A DNA stretch of 36,424 nucleotides, from positions 1 through 36,424 of the forward strand of contig CARUQW010000004.1 of assembly GCA_949077355.1 (NCBI GenBank), written 5' to 3'. The DNA is from an uncultured Clostridia bacterium. GTDB lineage: Bacteria; Bacillota; Clostridia; TANB77; CAG-508. This document shows, piece after piece, positions 24,158-32,626 of this stretch (position 1 is its first letter; the number at the start of each line of letters is the position of its first letter). A program made the translations under genes and the position numbers. The notes beneath the pieces are model-generated. The model ran no database searches. It saw only the letters and a program-made list of their open reading frames with translations, and was not told the origin of the DNA.

Positions 24158-25636
24158 TTAAAGAATAATACAAATTAAACCGCCACTACCTTCGTTTACA
24201 ATACGTTCTAAAGTTTCTTGTAATTTTAATTGGGCATCTTCTGGCATCTTAGAAAGCTTGGTCTGTAAACCTTCATTGACAAGTTCATGTAAACTTTTCC
24301 CAAAGATATTAGATTTCCAAATTTCTTTTGGATTACTATCAAACTCAGAAAGCAGATAATTAACCAATTCTTCAGATTGTTTTTCAGAACCAACAATTGG
24401 AGAAACCTCGGTTTCCACACAAGTTTTAATTAAGTGGATAGAAGGAGCCTTTGCCTTTAATTTAACACCAAATCGAGAGCCTTGTTTAATCATTTCTGGT
24501 TCTTCTAGTTCTAAGTCTTCAATGCTAGGGGTTACAATACCATAACCTTTGGCTTCTACTTCTTCTAAAGCATAAGAGATACGGTCAAATTTCTTTTTCG
24601 TCTTCGATAAATCGGCAATAATACTAAATAAATCTCCTTCATTACTTACCTCTACATTGGTAATTTCAGAAAGAATCTGATAGAATAATTCTTCTTTCAA
24701 AGTGATTTCAACATTTACATTACCAGAGCCTAATTGAATATCTTCAATCGAAGATTTTGAAATAATTTCCGTTTGTTTGATTTGTTCAACACAACTAGAT
24801 ACATCTTTTAAAACTTGAACATCAGAAAAAGCATCTCTAATTTCATTATAAAGTTCAGTTTTTAAAGGGTGTTCACATTCTAAACTATCAATCCAACGAG
24901 GAAATTTAATACAAATTTGTTCTACTGGAAATTCATATAAAACTTTAGAAAACATTGTGTTGATGTCATCGATACTTAGGTATTCACAATTAATTGGCAT
25001 AACAGTGGTATGATATTTATTACTTAATTTATCAGCTAATTCTTTTGTATAACTAGAAGTAGGATCATCAGAGTTAAGTAAAATAATGAATGGTTTGTTT
25101 AAAGCTTTTAATTCATTTACTACTCTTTCCTCTGCTTGGATGTAATCTGCTCTTGGAATGTCTGTAATCGAACCATCAGAGGTAACAAGGATACCAATTG
25201 TAGAATGTTCATCAATTACTTTTTTCGTTCCAATTTCGGCAGCTGTTTCAAAAGGAATTTCTTCATCTGACCAAGGTGTTCTCACCATTCTAGGCATATC
25301 ATCTTCTAAATAACCAATGGCATTGTCTACTAGATAGCCAACACAGTCTACTAAGCGCGTTTTAAATTTTAAGTTATTATCAAGTGTAATTTCAATTGCC
25401 TCATTTGGTATGAATTTTGGTTCTGTTGTCATAATGGTTTTTCCACCAGCGCTTTGAGGAAGCTCGTCTTTTGCTCTTTCTTTTTTGTATTCATTATCAA
25501 TGTTGGGGATAACTAATAAATCCATAAATCTTTTAATAAAAGTAGATTTACCAGTTCTGACAGGACCGACCACTCCCACGTAGATGTCTCCATCTGTCCT
25601 TTTTGCGATGTCTTCATACAATCTTGTATTTTCCAT
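24158..25636 (-). CDS. spoIVA: Stage IV sporulation protein A (coat-basement ATPase)
   Basis: 492 residues, exactly the family's usual length. The N-terminal P-loop GPVRTGKST (about residues 24-32) belongs to a TRAFAC-like ATPase domain with SAGGKTIMTTEPKFIP and LVDCVGY (Walker B region), a middle domain, and the conserved C terminus GSGGLICIIL that localises the protein to the forespore. It is made in the mother cell and polymerises by ATP hydrolysis into the basement layer on which the coat assembles. Own sigma-E-like promoter about 70-100 bases upstream; AAAGGAGG before the ATG. Direct proof that the organism forms endospores. Confidence 0.97.
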   Translation of the reverse strand: MENTRLYEDIAKRTDGDIYVGVVGPVRTGKSTFIKRFMDLLVIPNIDNEYKKERAKDELPQSAGGKTIMTTEPKFIPNEAIEITLDNNLKFKTRLVDCVGYLVDNAIGYLEDDMPRMVRTPWSDEEIPFETAAEIGTKKVIDEHSTIGILVTSDGSITDIPRADYIQAEERVVNELKALNKPFIILLNSDDPTSSYTKELADKLSNKYHTTVMPINCEYLSIDDINTMFSKVLYEFPVEQICIKFPRWIDSLECEHPLKTELYNEIRDAFSDVQVLKDVSSCVEQIKQTEIISKSSIEDIQLGSGNVNVEITLKEELFYQILSEITNVEVSNEGDLFSIIADLSKTKKKFDRISYALEEVEAKGYGIVTPSIEDLELEEPEMIKQGSRFGVKLKAKAPSIHLIKTCVETEVSPIVGSEKQSEELVNYLLSEFDSNPKEIWKSNIFGKSLHELVNEGLQTKLSKMPEDAQLKLQETLERIVNEGSGGLICIIL

Positions 25637-25705
25637 CTATATACCTCCTTTAATATCGCTTTTTGTTCGTAATCAAAATGCTTGTTTCTTAAATTACTTT
25701 AGTTA

Positions 25706-25735
25706 ATATATATGGAATATTTTTCCGTAATATGA
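25706..25735 (-). promoter_or_regulatory. Sigma-E-like promoter of spoIVA
   Basis: Reverse strand TCATATT (25735-25729), 14-base spacer, CATATATAT (25714-25706). This fits the mother-cell sigma-E pattern (ATATT, 14 bases, CATACAMT-like). Confidence 0.55.
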
Positions 25736-25853
25736 CAAGTTTTAAAAAAATAAAAGAAAACAATGAAAAACTTGCTAATTAAAAACAAATGTGATAGAAT
25801 CGCATATAATATAACAAAAAGTGAAAAAGACCGAAAGGGATGGGGAAAAGAGG

Positions 25854-27099
25854 ATGGATAAAGTACAAGATACAATAGAATTACTAAAAACCTACAAGCA
25901 AGAACATATCATTAATTTACTAGAGAAATTAGAAGGAAAAGAAAAAGAAGAATTAATGGAACAAATTAATAAAATAGATTTCCATCAAATTATGGAACTT
26001 TATGATAATACAAAAAAAGAGATTGCATTAAAAGAAAATAAAATTGAAAATATTGCTTATTTAGATAAAGCTAAATTATCAAAAGAACAAAAAGAAGAAT
26101 TTGAAAGTTTAGGAGAAATAGCAATTAGAAATAAAGAATATGCTGTTGTAACGATGGCAGGAGGACAAGGAAGTAGACTTCGGACATAATGGACCAAAAG
26201 GAAGTTTTAAATTAGATGTTTATGGAAAAGGAAAATATCTATTTGAAATATTAGCTGAAAATTTAAAAGAGTCCAATAAAAAATATGGAGTGAGTATTCC
26301 ATGGTATATTATGACGAGCAAGGAAAACCATGATGAAACAGTGGCTTTCTTAGAAAAGAATAACTATTTTGGATATGATAAAAATAATGTCATTATTTTT
26401 AAACAAAGTGAATTACCATTAGTAAATACAGAGGGAAAACTTTTAATTAATAAAGAAAATAAAATTAAAGAAGCTTCTGATGGAAATGGGGGAACCTATG
26501 CCTCTTTAAGAAAAAGTGGATGCTTAGCAGACATGAAAGAAAGAGGCGTTAAATGGATTTTTATCGGAAGTGTAGATAATGCTTTATTAAAAATGGTAGA
26601 TATCACATTACTTGGAATGGCAATAAAACAAGGAGTTCAAATTGCGTCTAAATCTGTTGTAAAAGCAAACCCGCATGAAAGAGTAGGCGTATTTTGCAAA
26701 ATGAACGGGCATCCAAAAGTAATCGAATATACGGAACTTCCAGAAAAAATGGCAGAAGAAGTAGACCAAGAGGGAGAATTAAAATATGGAGAATCACACA
26801 TCATGTGTAACTTGTATACCATAGATGCTATCGAAAAAGTAAGCAAAGAACAGTTAATGTACCATAGTGCCTTTAAGAAAAATTCATACATAGACGAAAA
26901 TGGAAAAGAAATCATACCAGAAAAAGAAAATTCATACAAATTTGAATCCTTTATTTTTGATGCTTTTGAATTTTTTGATGATATTGCCATCTTGAGAGGA
27001 AAAAGAGAAGATGATTTCGCGCCAGTTAAGAATAAAGATGGGGTAGATAGCCCTAAAACAGCCAAAGAACTATACGAAAAATATTGGGAAAGACAATAG
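25854..27099 (+). CDS. UDP-N-acetylhexosamine pyrophosphorylase (UAP1/AGX type), frame interrupted (+1)
   Basis: A UDPGP-family enzyme split into two frames: the first part (start 25854) runs to a stop at 26189, and the second continues to 27099. Joined by skipping C at 26181, the active-site loop becomes MAGGQGSRL-GHNGPKG, the nucleotide-binding signature of the family; unshifted it reads RLRT-stop. Further motifs in the second part: GNGGTYASL, WIFIGSVDNALL, a KFESFIFDAFEFFD region and FAPVKN, as in eukaryote-type UAP1. It makes UDP-GlcNAc (or UDP-GalNAc) from UTP and the sugar-1-phosphate. No other lesion exists. A mutation, a sequence error or programmed shifting are all possible. Followed by a fold-back repeat and an acyltransferase that would supply its substrate. 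Confidence 0.88.
26178..26189 (+). other. +1 frame-change site in the pyrophosphorylase (CTT CGG ACA TAA)
   Basis: CTT (26178-26180) is followed by rare CGG and, one codon later, by TAA. Skipping C at 26181 gives CTT-GGA-CAT-AAT. CTT followed by a slow codon is the layout of known +1 sites (prfB CUU-UGA, Ty1 CUU-AGG). AGGAGG and AAGGA lie 13 and 6 bases upstream. Confidence 0.8.
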
Positions 27100-27431
27100 G
27101 TGCAATTGGGGACGTTTCCTTTTTCACATGGTGTGCAATTAGGGACACATCTTTGGATAATCAAATATTTTCTATTGTTATATCTTATTTTTTATCATCA
27201 TAACTCGGCTACATGAAATCTATTAAGAAATTTTAAATCAATTTTATGGCACCCTTCCACGTCAAGCGCGGACGCTTTCCATAAAATGAATTAAAAATTT
27301 CTAAATATTTTCATTTGCATTCGTTATTCTTATAAAAAATAAGATATAACAATAGAAGAAAATTTTAGAAATAATTGGAGATGTGTTCCTAATTGCACAC
27401 CATGTGAAAAAGGAAACGTCCCCAATTGCAC
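27100..27431. mobile_element. 332-bp fold-back (MITE-like) element
   Basis: The outer 53 bases at each end are inverted copies with a single difference seen. Each contains a TGTGAAA-family unit (GTGCAATTGGGGACG...TTTTTCAC) and a second GTGCAATTAGGGACAC half. Pairing continues inward: a perfect ~26-base arm (TTCTATTGTTATATCTTA...) and then imperfect arms around AAATTTTAAATCAATTTTATGG, leaving a ~30-base GC-richer centre (CCACGTCAAGCGCGGACGC). No ORF inside. It begins one base after the pyrophosphorylase stop and ends ~10 bases before the next gene's ribosome site. RNA from it would form one long hairpin. Confidence 0.88.
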
Positions 27432-27450
27432 AAAGAAAGGAAATGGAAAA

Positions 27451-28116
27451 ATGGAAGAGTGTAAAGTTTGTAATTTATATAATTTAGAAGAAACAATAGC
27501 CAAAGAATTATTAGAGAGAGTAGAGTATCCATGGGAAGCATTGGCACAAATTAATGATTACATATTAACTTTAGGGAAGAAATTAGACCCAGAAAGATAC
27601 AATAAAATAGGAGAAGATGTATGGATTGCAAAGTCTGCTAAGGTGATGCCAACTGCTTACATTCATGGTCCAGCTATTGTTGGAGAAAATGCAGAGATAC
27701 GCCATTGTGCATTTATTCGTGGAAAAGCAATTGTAGGAGATGGAGCAGTAGTAGGAAACTCTACAGAGTTGAAGAATGTTATTTTATTTAACAAAGTACA
27801 AGTTCCACATTATAATTATGTAGGAGATTCCATTTTGGGTTATAAGGCTCATATGGGAGCAGGTTCCATTACTTCTAACGTAAAATCGGATAAAAAATTA
27901 GTAGTTGTAAAAAGTGGTGACAAACGAATTGAAACAGGAATTAAAAAATTTGGTGCTATGTTAGGCGACGGAGTAGAGATTGGTTGTGGAAGTGTATTAA
28001 ATCCAGGTACAGTTGTTGGTAAAAATTCTAATATTTACCCATTGTCTTCTGTTAGAGGAGTGGTACCTAAAAATAGTATTTACAAAAATAAAAACGAAAT
28101 TGTGGAAAAAAGATAA
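27451..28116 (+). CDS. Left-handed beta-helix acyltransferase (GlmU C-domain-like)
   Basis: 221 residues; AAAGGAAAT precedes the ATG. An N-terminal helical lead (LYNLEETIAKELLERVEYPWEAL) is followed by hexapeptide repeats from about residue 60 (VWIAKSAKVMPTAYIHGPAIVGENAEIRH, as successive turns) to the end, including GDSILGYKAHMGAGSITSN with a His and a gap, as in sugar-1-phosphate acetyltransferases. The C-terminal turns (GCGSVLNPGTVVGKNSNIYP) are classical. It probably acetylates glucosamine-1-phosphate (CoA-dependent), the first half of the GlmU reaction; the upstream UAP1-type enzyme would do the second. This pairing is inference from order. Confidence 0.82.
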   Translation: MEECKVCNLYNLEETIAKELLERVEYPWEALAQINDYILTLGKKLDPERYNKIGEDVWIAKSAKVMPTAYIHGPAIVGENAEIRHCAFIRGKAIVGDGAVVGNSTELKNVILFNKVQVPHYNYVGDSILGYKAHMGAGSITSNVKSDKKLVVVKSGDKRIETGIKKFGAMLGDGVEIGCGSVLNPGTVVGKNSNIYPLSSVRGVVPKNSIYKNKNEIVEKR

Positions 28117-28120
28117 AGAG

Positions 28121-28171
28121 AAAAACCATATGAATAATGTTTTTCATAACATTATTCATATGGCTTTTTTT
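28121..28171. terminator. Bidirectional terminator
   Basis: CCATATGAATAATGT pairs perfectly with ACATTATTCATATGG (7-nt loop), flanked by A5 and T7. It separates the convergent acyltransferase and YvlD-like genes. Confidence 0.85.
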
Positions 28172-28181
28172 GATTACTTTA

Positions 28182-28556
28182 CTACATGGCTTGATTTCCA
28201 GGAATGAAGTAATCAACTACACCATAGATTAAAGCACCGATAATAGCAGCCATCCAAGAAATTGAATATCCTGCTACAAAGAATTGCGTTACATATAATA
28301 CGATTGCTGCCAATGCGAAACCTACAAATCCTTTACCAAAGGGACTAGCATGTAAGCCAGTAAATTTGATAACTAAATAATCAATTACTGTTAGGACGAC
28401 AGCAGCAATGGCTAAAGTCCAAAAACTATTAATGGTAAATCCTGGTGTAAAAAATGCGGTGATAGCTAATACTACTGCTGAAGCGACTAATCTACCAACG
28501 ATTTGCCAGGCAGTAGAACCACCAGTTTTTGCTTGATTTACTTGAGAATCTTGCAT
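28182..28556 (-). CDS. Four-helix membrane protein, YvlD / phage-holin-4-like
   Basis: 124 residues, AAGGAGG before the ATG. Four hydrophobic segments form two similar halves: FFTPGFTINSFWTLAIAAVV with IDYLV, and FFVAGYSISWMAAIIGALIY with VDYFIP. The PGF/AGY followed by a hydrophobic helix matches the PF04020 (YvlD) style, though DUF2512 is an alternative. Members are integral membrane proteins of unknown role, some under envelope-stress control; they are not phage holins in the functional sense. No prophage genes nearby. Confidence 0.7.
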   Translation of the reverse strand: MQDSQVNQAKTGGSTAWQIVGRLVASAVVLAITAFFTPGFTINSFWTLAIAAVVLTVIDYLVIKFTGLHASPFGKGFVGFALAAIVLYVTQFFVAGYSISWMAAIIGALIYGVVDYFIPGNQAM

Positions 28557-28703
28557 AAAAGTCTAACCTCCTTAGATTAAAATTCATCATGTATTTTTTT
28601 CAAAGGTTCTAAACTTATTATTCTCAAAATAAAAAAAATTATTCAAAAAAATGAGTATAAAAAAGTTAAAATTTGTAAAAAATAAACAAAAAGGAGTGTT
28701 ATT

Positions 28704-29381
28704 ATGCTAATTACATTTTTTAGAGCAATTATATTATATCTCATTGTGTTAATTGTTATGCGATTAATGGGAAAAAGAGAAATAGGACAATTACAACCAT
28801 TCGAATTAGCAATATCAATTATGATAGCAGATTTAGCATCCATTCCAATGACGGAAATAGGAATACCAATAAGCAATGGGATTATACCAATTTTAGGACT
28901 TTTAGTTATGCATCTAATCATTTCTATTATTAATATGAAGAGTTTAAAAGCAAGAGAAATAATATGTGGGAAACCACGTATTTTAATCTATAGAGGAAAA
29001 ATTAATGAAGAGGCATTAAGAAAAGAAAGATTTACTATAAATGAATTAGAAGAAAGACTAAGGGGAAACAATGTAGTAAATTTAGGTGATGTAGAATATG
29101 CCATTTTAGAAACAAGTGGACAAGTGACAGTGATACAAAAACCAGAGAAAAGAACTACGATACCAGAAGATTTTCAAATACAACCAGAATATGAAGGAAT
29201 ACCATATGATTTGGTAATAGATGGAAAAATAATGGAAAAAAACTTACAAGCTTTAGGAAAGAATTATGCATGGTTAAAAAAACAAGTAGAAAAGTTCAAA
29301 ATGAAGCCAGAAGATGCCTTAGTGGTTACCATAGATGGAAAAGGACAAATCTTTTGTCAAGAAAAAAATAAGAGGGATTAG
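28704..29381 (+). CDS. YetF-type membrane protein (DUF421)
   Basis: 225 residues, AAAGGAG 9 bases before the ATG. About three N-terminal membrane helices (FRAIILYLIVLIVMRLMGKRE; ELAISIMIADLASIPM; IIPILGLLVMHLIISII) are followed by two copies of the YetF cytoplasmic fold: KPRILIYRGKINEEALRKER with LRGNNVVNLGDVEYAILE, then PYDLVIDGKIMEKNLQAL with VVTIDGKGQI. DUF421 proteins are widespread in spore formers, function unknown. The stop codon lies within a GGGATT-family repeat. The next gene encodes a DUF4363 protein, its usual partner. Confidence 0.9.
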   Translation: MLITFFRAIILYLIVLIVMRLMGKREIGQLQPFELAISIMIADLASIPMTEIGIPISNGIIPILGLLVMHLIISIINMKSLKAREIICGKPRILIYRGKINEEALRKERFTINELEERLRGNNVVNLGDVEYAILETSGQVTVIQKPEKRTTIPEDFQIQPEYEGIPYDLVIDGKIMEKNLQALGKNYAWLKKQVEKFKMKPEDALVVTIDGKGQIFCQEKNKRD

Positions 29382-29459
29382 AGGGATGTCCTTAGTTGTT
29401 ATGTGGGTAAACGAATTACAGCTAAGTAAAATGCTTGCAGGTACGTTCCTTAAAATTCC
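29374..29459. repeat. Long-form palindromic element, GGGATT family (~86 bp)
   Basis: The outer parts GGGATTAGAGGGA and CGTTCCTTAAAATTCC together match the 29-bp unit at 36300-36328, but ~57 bases are present at the core. The interior (TCCTTAGTTGT...ACAGCTAAGTAAAATGCTTG-CAGGTA) is shared with 32663-32747. It contains a CTTAGTTGT / ACAGCTAAG stem (one G-U). The left end overlaps the DUF421 stop codon. Confidence 0.75.
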
Positions 29460-29490
29460 TGTTTTAGAAAAGATAAAAAAGGAGTTTGCA

Positions 29491-29880
29491 ATGTTTAAAG
29501 AAACCATTATATGCATTGTGATTGTAATTGCTATTATTTTTGGAAACAATACAACACAGAATTATACAAGGGAATCTGTTAGTGAGTTATCAGGTAGATT
29601 GATACAATTACGAGAAAGTGCAAAAAAAGAAAACTTAAAAAATGAAACAATCAAAAAAGAAGCAGAAGATATTTATCAGCAATGGGTGAAAAGGCATGAG
29701 AAATTAGCTTATTTTATTGAACATGATGAATTAGAAAAAGTAGAAACAGAATTAATTACAATCAAAAGCGATATAGAGACAGAAGCATACGAAGAATTGA
29801 TAAGTGGGATTGATAGAAGTGTTTTTATTTTAAAACATATTGAAGATAAGTATGCTTTTAATTTGGAAAATGTATTTTAG
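29491..29880 (+). CDS. DUF4363 family protein
   Basis: 129 residues from the ATG at 29491 (AAAAGGAG, 7 bases). The frame is open further upstream, but that part is repeat sequence. One N-terminal membrane helix (KETIICIVIVIAIIFGN) is followed by an external helical domain (VSELSGRLIQLRESAKKEN, KRHEKLAYFIEHDELEKVETEL). This matches the DUF4363 proteins that commonly follow DUF421 genes in Clostridia. The tail FILKHIEDKYAFNLENVF is the family's usual ending. Function unknown; probably an accessory of the DUF421 protein. Confidence 0.85.
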   Translation: MFKETIICIVIVIAIIFGNNTTQNYTRESVSELSGRLIQLRESAKKENLKNETIKKEAEDIYQQWVKRHEKLAYFIEHDELEKVETELITIKSDIETEAYEELISGIDRSVFILKHIEDKYAFNLENVF

Positions 29881-29908
29881 TTAGGAAGTCTAAAAAAGAC
29901 TTTCTTTT

Positions 29909-30133
29909 TTGCCAGAAGGGACGGACCTTTTTGGCAATTTCATTTAAATCCTTTCATAATAAAAGTTAATTTATTTTTTCTTTGTAACTCCCAGTTACGA
30001 ACAGTCTGTAATTTCATAACAGACTGTATCTTACTGGTCCCCACGAATTGTTACTGCAGAAAAAATAAATTAACTTTTTGATTTTAAAAATAGAATATAA
30101 AAAATTGCCAAAAAGGTTCGTCCTTTCTGGCAA
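29909..30133. mobile_element. 225-bp fold-back element bounded by TTGCCA-family units
   Basis: Ends are 29-bp units in inverted orientation (29909-29937 and 30105-30133), differing at two or three positions. Further in, AAAGTTAATTTATTTTTTCT on the left pairs with AGAAAAAATAAATTAACTTT on the right. The centre holds another hairpin (CAGTCTGT / ACAGACTG). No ORF. It fills the gap between convergent DUF4363 and Lon-like genes, ending 7 bases from the Lon stop. The left ~80 bases recur at 36343-36424. Confidence 0.88.
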
Positions 30134-30140
30134 AAATCTC

Positions 30141-32528
30141 CTAATCTCTTTTGCTGATTTCTGCATATTTTTTTAATTTTTCATAAACAAGACGATTAAC
30201 AGTACCAGCAGGGAAATGACCATCTTTATCCTTTTTACCAGCAGGTACACCTGTTAAAACTTCAATTCCTTCTTCAATTGTAGAAACAGAATAAATGTGG
30301 AATTGTTTTTCTTTAACAGCTTCAATAATTTCATCAGATAATTGTAAATTATCAACATTTTGAACTGGTATCATAACGCCATGGGTACCATCTAGACCTC
30401 TCATTTTACAGATTTGGAAAAATCCTTCAATTTTTTCATTAACGCCACCAATTGGCTGAATTTGACCTTTTTGATTGACAGAACCAGTGACAGCTATGGA
30501 TTGATTGATTGGTATACCTGATAGACTGGATAGTAGACCATATAATTCTGTACTAGAAGCACTATCACCATCGACTCCATTATATAGTTGCTCAAAACAG
30601 ATACTAGCAGTTAAGCATAATGGAATATCTTGTGCAAACATTTCTCCTAAATAACCAGTTAAAATTAAAACACCTTTTGAATGAGATGGTCCAGAGATTT
30701 CAACTTCTCTTTCAATATTAATGATTCCATTTTTTCCAGTATAAGTGTTAACAGTGATTTTGGCTGGCTTTCCAAAGGTATAATCGCCAATTGTCATAAC
30801 TGTTAAACCATTTAGTTCTCCTACTTCAAAACCAGAAGTATTAATTAAAAGGCTATTTTCTTTTATCATTTCTAAGTATTTGGTATCATATTTTTTAACT
30901 CGTTCCATTCGCTCCTCTAAGGCCTTATCAATAAATTTAGCAGTAACAACTTTTGATTTCGAAAGCTTAGCCCAGGTAGCAGCCTCACCAACAACTTGAG
31001 TTAAATTATCAAATCGAGTAGAGACTTTACTATGGCTTCCTGCTAATTTAGAAGCATATTCTACTAAACGAGCCATACCAGATTTATCAAGATGAGGTAA
31101 ATTTTCATGTTCACAAAATCCATGAACAATTTGTGCTAATTTTTGTAAGTTTTCACTATTAATCAATGCATCATCTTCAAATTCCACTTTTATTTTAAAT
31201 AATTTTTTAAAATCAGAGTCCATGGCTAAAAGTGTTTGATAAATATTAGCACTACCAATTAAAATTACTTTTAAATCTAATGGAATTGGTTCAGGTTTTA
31301 AAGAAATCAATACCATAGAGGAACGTTGTTCAGCTGCATTTTCAATACTTAATTCTTTGACTCTTAGAGCTTTTTTTAAAGCTTCATAACATACACCATT
31401 AGCTAATAAATCTTTTGCTTGAAAAATAATGTACCCCCCATTAGCACGTTGCATAAGTCCAGGTTTTAACATAGTATGGTCGGTTTTTAAGGCACCATAA
31501 TAATTTTCGTATTCCAAAGAACCAAAGATATTGTGGTAAGAATAGTTAGAGTCCATAATAACAGGAGCTCCTTCTTTATTCGAATTGTCAATAAACAAAT
31601 TTACACGATAGTTTAGGCAGGGGTCTGTTTTCTTAGCATTTGGCCCTTGTGGTGGTTGTTGCTGTTTATTGGTATCTTCTTCTAAAAAGAAGGAAATATT
31701 TTTCAAGATATCTTGTTTTACATCCGTTAAAAATTTATTAATTTTTTTGTTTCTCTTATATTTTGATTTTAAGTAATTAATATGAACATTAACCGTTAAT
31801 AAAGCTACATTTGATTGCCATTCAGAAATCTTTTTATCAGATTGACGTTCAATTTCTTTAATTTGACCAATTGCCTCCATAATTTGTTCTTGAACAAAAG
31901 CAGAATTTTGTTCATATACTTGTTTAACCGTGGCATCTAATTTTTCAAACTCGTCTTCTTCTATTGCCTTTCCATCCACAACAGGCATCATATAAATACC
32001 ATTCTGTGCAGCTTTTACTTGAAAATTATATTTAGAAGCATCTTGGTTTAATTTTTCTAATAAAGCAGAACGCTTTACTTCAAATTCTTGTTTAATCAAA
32101 GCTTTTTCTTTTTCAAAATCATCATTATTAAATGTTTTCTTAATATCTTTTCGAATTTCTTTAATAAACCCATCCATTGCTTCTTTAAATTCTTTTCCTT
32201 GTCCAGCAGATAATTCAACAGCAATTGGTTCATTAGGATTTTCAAAATTATAAATATAACACCAATCAGAAGGTGTTTTTTTCTTAGGAGCAATTTTATC
32301 TAGATAATTTTTAGTGTACATCGTTTTGCCAACTCCGCTTGGACCTTCTAAATATAGGTTATAGCCCTTTACATCTACTTGCAAACCAAATTCCAAAGCT
32401 TTAATACCACGATCTTGTCCGATTCCTGATTGAATGGGTTCCAATTCTTCTGTTGTTTCAAACTTAAAAAGATTTGGGTTACAAGTCATTTTTAATTTGT
32501 TATAACTTAATTCATTTCTATTTTTCAT
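30141..32528 (-). CDS. Lon-family ATP-dependent protease (AAA_32 / LonB-like)
   Basis: 795 residues; TTGGAGGAAAC precedes the ATG. The N-terminal region has a P-loop GPSGVGKT (about residues 61-68), followed by a long coiled insertion (about 130-290), a second AAA part (NGGYIIFQAKDLLANG, KVILIGSANIYQ), and a C-terminal Lon protease domain (about 560-770). The catalytic dyad is visible: Ser in VDGDSASSTE and Lys in GGVNEKIEGF. This is the AAA_32-containing Lon type without the classical N-terminal LON domain. It degrades damaged or regulatory proteins in the cytoplasm; substrates unknown. Not interrupted. Confidence 0.93.
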   Translation of the reverse strand: MKNRNELSYNKLKMTCNPNLFKFETTEELEPIQSGIGQDRGIKALEFGLQVDVKGYNLYLEGPSGVGKTMYTKNYLDKIAPKKKTPSDWCYIYNFENPNEPIAVELSAGQGKEFKEAMDGFIKEIRKDIKKTFNNDDFEKEKALIKQEFEVKRSALLEKLNQDASKYNFQVKAAQNGIYMMPVVDGKAIEEDEFEKLDATVKQVYEQNSAFVQEQIMEAIGQIKEIERQSDKKISEWQSNVALLTVNVHINYLKSKYKRNKKINKFLTDVKQDILKNISFFLEEDTNKQQQPPQGPNAKKTDPCLNYRVNLFIDNSNKEGAPVIMDSNYSYHNIFGSLEYENYYGALKTDHTMLKPGLMQRANGGYIIFQAKDLLANGVCYEALKKALRVKELSIENAAEQRSSMVLISLKPEPIPLDLKVILIGSANIYQTLLAMDSDFKKLFKIKVEFEDDALINSENLQKLAQIVHGFCEHENLPHLDKSGMARLVEYASKLAGSHSKVSTRFDNLTQVVGEAATWAKLSKSKVVTAKFIDKALEERMERVKKYDTKYLEMIKENSLLINTSGFEVGELNGLTVMTIGDYTFGKPAKITVNTYTGKNGIINIEREVEISGPSHSKGVLILTGYLGEMFAQDIPLCLTASICFEQLYNGVDGDSASSTELYGLLSSLSGIPINQSIAVTGSVNQKGQIQPIGGVNEKIEGFFQICKMRGLDGTHGVMIPVQNVDNLQLSDEIIEAVKEKQFHIYSVSTIEEGIEVLTGVPAGKKDKDGHFPAGTVNRLVYEKLKKYAEISKRD

Positions 32529-32626
32529 TTGTTTCCTCCAAAATTTTTTTCTTAGTATATCCAGTTTAAAAGTATTTTATATTAGTTATAAAAAAAAGTA
32601 AAGAGAAATTTATAAAAAAGAAGAAA

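Noticed and set aside
21206..26189. CGG reassigned to another amino acid
   Set aside because: Reassignment would not restore the frames, and CGG reads sensibly as Arg in four other places; only a +1 shift repairs both genes.
26637..27164. Reverse-strand open frame of ~175 codons opposite the pyrophosphorylase
   Set aside because: It runs through conserved forward-strand UAP1 motifs and starts inside the fold-back repeat; no initiation signal.
28182..28556. Prophage remnant suggested by holin-like similarity
   Set aside because: YvlD-type proteins are chromosomal membrane proteins; no phage structural, lysis or integrase genes are near.
29335..29490. N-terminal extension of the DUF4363 frame
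   Set aside because: The extension is translated repeat sequence overlapping the DUF421 gene; a good ribosome site precedes ATG 29491.
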